The notes under the pieces: model-generated
Database searches by the model: none
What the model was told of the DNA's origin: nothing
Seen by the model: only the letters and a program-made list of their open reading frames with translations
Translations under genes and position numbers: made by a program
Part shown: positions 60,501-64,000 of the stretch, in pieces
Layout of the letters: every line of letters begins with the position of its first letter
Position numbering within the stretch: position 1 is the first letter of the stretch
DNA from: Trema orientale
Taxonomy: Eukaryota; Streptophyta; Magnoliopsida; Rosales; Cannabaceae
DNA length: 64,000 nt
Direction of reading: 5' to 3'
Assembly: GCA_002914845.1 (NCBI GenBank)
Contig: JXTC01000091.1
Span: forward strand, 85,813 to 149,812

Positions 60501-62898
60501 TTAAAAGTATGAAGAATAAAATAATACAAATAAACTGAATGAAAATCTCTTAAATAATAAAATTGGCAATCAAAACATAGTATTTAAGACTACATCATTC
60601 CTCTAGATAAAAAAACATTAGCTCATGATAAAAATAAAAAAGCAGAAAAAGATATTTTTAAACATAATGAGAAAAAAAAAGTACTGGATTTGGAAGGCCA
60701 ATTTAATTTATTCGTCTCCGGACTCTACCATCTTCGTCTCCTCCTCTGGACTCTCTCTCTAAATCTCTCTCTTACTGCTCTCTAATTCTCTCTTTAGAAT
60801 GATTCTCTCTATTCTACCTCTTCCTCGTATGGTAAGTGTCGCACTCTATTTATAAGTTAGTAATGAACTCACTTTTATTTCCTACGAGTCCTCTACCGAC
60901 TCAATATGGTCATAGTTTCCCAATTCTTGCCAAATGTGAATTTGTGATTTTGGGCTAGACTTTATTCTCTTTAATTCCCATCTTTGTGCCTTTAATTGTC
61001 AAGTCCATGCAAAACTAGAAGAGTTTCCTGTATCTGCTGTTTCCTTTTTCTAAATCTTTCTTCTTTTTTTTTTAAGTGAATCACATGAACATGTACAGAA
61101 CTCACAAATCAACCTCACTGACTTTTTAGTTTCCTTTTTTAATAGGGGTGTATAGCAATTTGTCCAAAATGTGGCCCAAAACTTATTACATGTCCAGGCC
61201 TGAAACTTAATAGGTAAATATCCAACCCAATACTCGTTAAAAAAAATTATACCCAAACTGCCCCTGAGGCTATCAAAGCCCATTCTCCCTCTCTTCACGT
61301 CACTTTCTCTGCCATTTTCCCACTCTTTCTCACTCTTCCTGCAATTTTTCTCTCCATTTTCCCTCACATTCCCTCTCGTACCAGCTAGTTTCTTGAATTT
61401 TCCTTCACTTTCTCAACCACGATTCCATAATCTCCGATTTTGATTCTTTGGAAAATCATTTTTATACAAAAATTCTCTCTCCAAAATCTGGAAAAAAAAA
61501 AACAAGCAGTATACATACAAGGTTACAATCAAAGGTATATGTACGAAAATCTTAACAATTTGAAGCTTGGATCGAAGTTCATAGCCAAAAAAAGCTCGGT
61601 TCGTAAAGATTCAAAGTTAAGGTTTCAACATTGATAGGTACATTCATATCTTCGATTCTTTATATATGTATATATATATATTTGTATATATACTTTTCTA
61701 CGTGCATATTAGATTTAATTTTGTTCTCTGAAATTTTGGTTCATAAGAAAAAACATGTGTGTTTTAATCATCCAAAGGTATATATACTCCTCTTAATTAG
61801 TAAATGCATATATATATATGAATTTGTGAATATGCATATTCCATTTAATCTTGATTTGGTTCATATAAGTATATGCGTAGTAATATATTGTCTAAGATTT
61901 GGGTTCTCTCTTGATTTTCTTTAATTTCGGTGACTATATGTATAAGAAACTATTTGTTTTTTATCAAATGATTTTGATGGAAATAGCCTTTTGTTAGTTT
62001 TATGGTACCTATATACATACAAGAGTATTGAATATTAAGTGTTTGATATATTACCTAAGAGAAATATTGACGATATTTAGTATTAAATCTAAGTATCCAA
62101 TGTCCTTACAATTGTGCCACATGCATGTCCTTAGCACATGGTGTTATTATTTATTGGCATTCAAGCTAAAAGTTTTTCCAAGATGTTAAAAATTTAGAAC
62201 TATGATTACCATCATTTCCTACCTTTTAACTTAGCTTAGTGGAGAAAGGAATAAAACTCTCTTGGTCTTCTTTAGTCATCTAATATATATACACATATAT
62301 ATATATACATATAGACGTAGTGGATAGCACACCACATCTGTAATCTATTTAATTACTTCATATTTGCTTATCTAGTGGATGTGCTCTCAATATTATAACT
62401 TGGATGGGCTAAGAAACTTCCATAACTTATAGTGCTTGTAGATATAATTTTCTATCTGGTAGATAATTTTTGTATAAGGAAGTAATTATTCTGTAAATTA
62501 TCGTTTATTAAAACTGTTTATCAGCTCTTTGAATTTTATGGTAATGTTGTTGTCCTGTTTTTTTGGTATATAAAATTATGACTCTGATAGATACAATTTG
62601 ACATATGGTAGATATTTTTCATATTATGGTAGATAAATAGACTGTTAATGAAGTTAATCAATGTCTGCATTGTGAAAATATAGATTTCTATGGTTAGTTT
62701 ATATATTTTACTTACAGTTCATAAAATTCTAGTTTCTGTATATATATATATGGATATTAAATTATAATTAGTTCATAATTTTCTGTATGGTATAACGATT
62801 TTCTACAATAGATTGCAGGTAGATAAATGGCATACTTAGTACTAGAAACTAAATGGTCTGGACAAAAACACGTACAAGTACTTTAAAAAATAAGTGTC
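60501..62898. other. AT-rich repeat-like DNA, no gene
   Basis: Contains CT-rich tracts (60725-60800 and 61270-61380) and the motif 'ggtagata' recurring at 62457, 62608 and 62635. It leads into the DUF1985 remnant and may belong to the same element, but no terminal repeats were identified. Confidence 0.35.
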
Positions 62899-63275
62899 TT
62901 GGAGGATATACGACAAAAACTAAGCAATGCACAAAAAGAAGAATTTCGAAAGAGTGTTTTCAGGCACCCTTTAGATATCAAGGTGATGAATATCATTCCT
63001 CAGCTATTACATCACCTTGTAATCCGACAAATCAGAAGTAAAAGAGAAGAAGAGTTAATATTGTTGGAGCACATTATACATTCGGCCTGAAAGAATATGC
63101 AGCTACAGTGGGACTGAAAACAAAAAAAGTAGAGGAGATAAAGAAGAGAAATCTAAAGAAAGGAAGTCTACACAAATACTTGGAAAAAATATTGGCCAAG
63201 ACAAACAAAGAAGAAAAAGACCCAGAAAAATCACTCAAAATCAGTCCGAAAGAAGCATGTGAAAATTGCTTTTGA
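62899..63275 (+). pseudogene. DUF1985-domain remnant of a Mutator-like transposon
   Basis: The first frame reads LEDIRQKLSNAQKEEFRKSV, then HPLDIK and LLHHLVIRQI, matching the start of the DUF1985 domain. Near 63065 the match shifts to another frame: AHYTFGLKEYAATVGLK (the FSL-x-EF-x-x-x-TGL element of the family), then a Lys-rich tail ending at 63275. DUF1985 is mostly found in plant MULEs, together with Ulp1-type protease domains. No protease or transposase is seen here. One frameshift is visible and no ATG opens the domain. Confidence 0.7.
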
Positions 63276-63516
63276 TTCCTATAATGGAAAGAATGAAGAG
63301 AAGATGCCCAAGCTAGTAAAACTTCACATCATAGAAAACTTTCTGCATATATGATTCCTATTTGTGGAAGAATAGTCGATATAAAATTCATCATTGGTAT
63401 ATATAAATATGAACTAGGTATATATGATTATAAATTGTTTAAAAAAAATATTGCATTATAATGCATGTATTTCTTAATAAATAAGAATTTGAAGAAATTG
63501 CATAAATGGAACAAAA

Positions 63517-63890
63517 GTTTTACCTAATGATTCATGGTTAACAAACTCGTTTTCTATATTGTATATAATATTTTGAACTACGTAGATAAATTTTTCTTCA
63601 TAGTTCATAAAAATATGAACTAGGTATATATCGTCAAATATAACAGCCTATATTCACCAAAGAATTGGAAAACAATCAGAAACTGAGTATATATATTTTT
63701 GAAGTTTTACTTAATAATTCATGGTTCTTAACAAACTCGTTTTTTATATAATATATAATATTTTGAACTATGTAGATAAATTTTTCTTCATGGTTCATTA
63801 GAACAAGAATTAGGTATATATGTTCAAATAAAATAGCCTATGTCCACCAAGGCAATGCAAAACTAAAAGAAGCAGTGTATTTATGTTTCA
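63517..63890. repeat. Two tandem AT-rich repeats of about 186 bp
   Basis: Units starting 'agttttacctaatgattca' (63517) and 'agttttacttaataattca' (63703) share 'ttaacaaactcgtttt', 'gtagataaatttttcttcat' and 'taggtatatat'. A partial unit with 'gaactaggtatatatga' occurs earlier, at about 63410. Confidence 0.85.
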
Positions 63891-63918
63891 GCTCTTGGTT
63901 CATAACAATATAAACTAC

Positions 63919-63964
<46 letters not shown>
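63919..63964. repeat. (TA)n microsatellite
   Basis: About 23 uninterrupted TA/AT units near the window end. Confidence 0.95.
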
Positions 63965-63966
<2 letters not shown>

Positions 63967-64000
63967 TATGAAAACATATGCACCATCCCAGCAGATGGCA

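Noticed and set aside
63300-64000. Possible CRISPR-like or satellite array from repeated 'gaactaggtatatat'
   Set aside because: Only two full units of about 186 bp without spacer structure, in a plant genome; they are ordinary tandem AT-rich repeats.

Overview
The window is nuclear DNA from a flowering plant, most likely a eudicot. The evidence is a GT-AG intron-rich ARF6-type auxin response factor with an intact miR167 site, a plant type 1 nsLTP gene, a wall-associated-kinase ectodomain remnant, and several plant transposon families (Ty1/copia, Ty3/gypsy Tat-like, MULE-type MITEs, tRNA-derived SINEs, CACTA, DUF1985 coding debris). Protein resemblance hints at Rosales, but this cannot be settled from the window.

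Layout. 1-1373: 3' end of a copia element, whose LTR ends about 165 bp upstream of the TATA box of an nsLTP gene (1645-2161). 2391-3843: a 1.2-kb near-palindrome with a MITE at its centre. 5.5-8.7 kb: a low-confidence coding remnant, a lysine-rich repetitive ORF and a decayed nsLTP paralogue. 9.4-31.1 kb: a transposon block holding a copia element (minus strand, target-site duplication present), a Tat-like gypsy element with an antisense ORF and tandem repeats, a SINE composite, a MULE MITE, a copia 5' part, a second MULE MITE of the same family, and a non-coding LTR element with 528/523-bp LTRs and a 5-bp target-site duplication. 31.7-36.1 kb: MITEs and a foldback element. 37.7-47.9 kb: the ARF6-like gene (14 coding exons, 910 residues), preceded by a CT-rich leader with upstream ORFs. 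49.7-54.6 kb: an FEY-like short-chain dehydrogenase gene (8 exons, 336 residues), with a SINE and a palindromic MITE in intron 4. 55.9-56.6 kb: a frameshifted WAK-type ectodomain pseudogene. 59.0-64.0 kb: a CACTA-like non-autonomous element, an unclassified repeat, a DUF1985 remnant and tandem AT-rich repeats.

Three host genes appear intact: nsLTP, ARF6-like and FEY-like SDR. They are not a functional cluster; they encode an apoplastic lipid-binding protein, a nuclear transcription factor and an oxidoreductase. No new biological system is evident. The most interesting signals are the long palindrome next to the nsLTP gene, the upstream ORFs, poly-Q tract and miR167 site of ARF6, and several transposon insertions whose target-site duplications can be read directly. 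All exon boundaries, LTR limits and duplications were read by eye, and each joined host CDS was checked for frame continuity.
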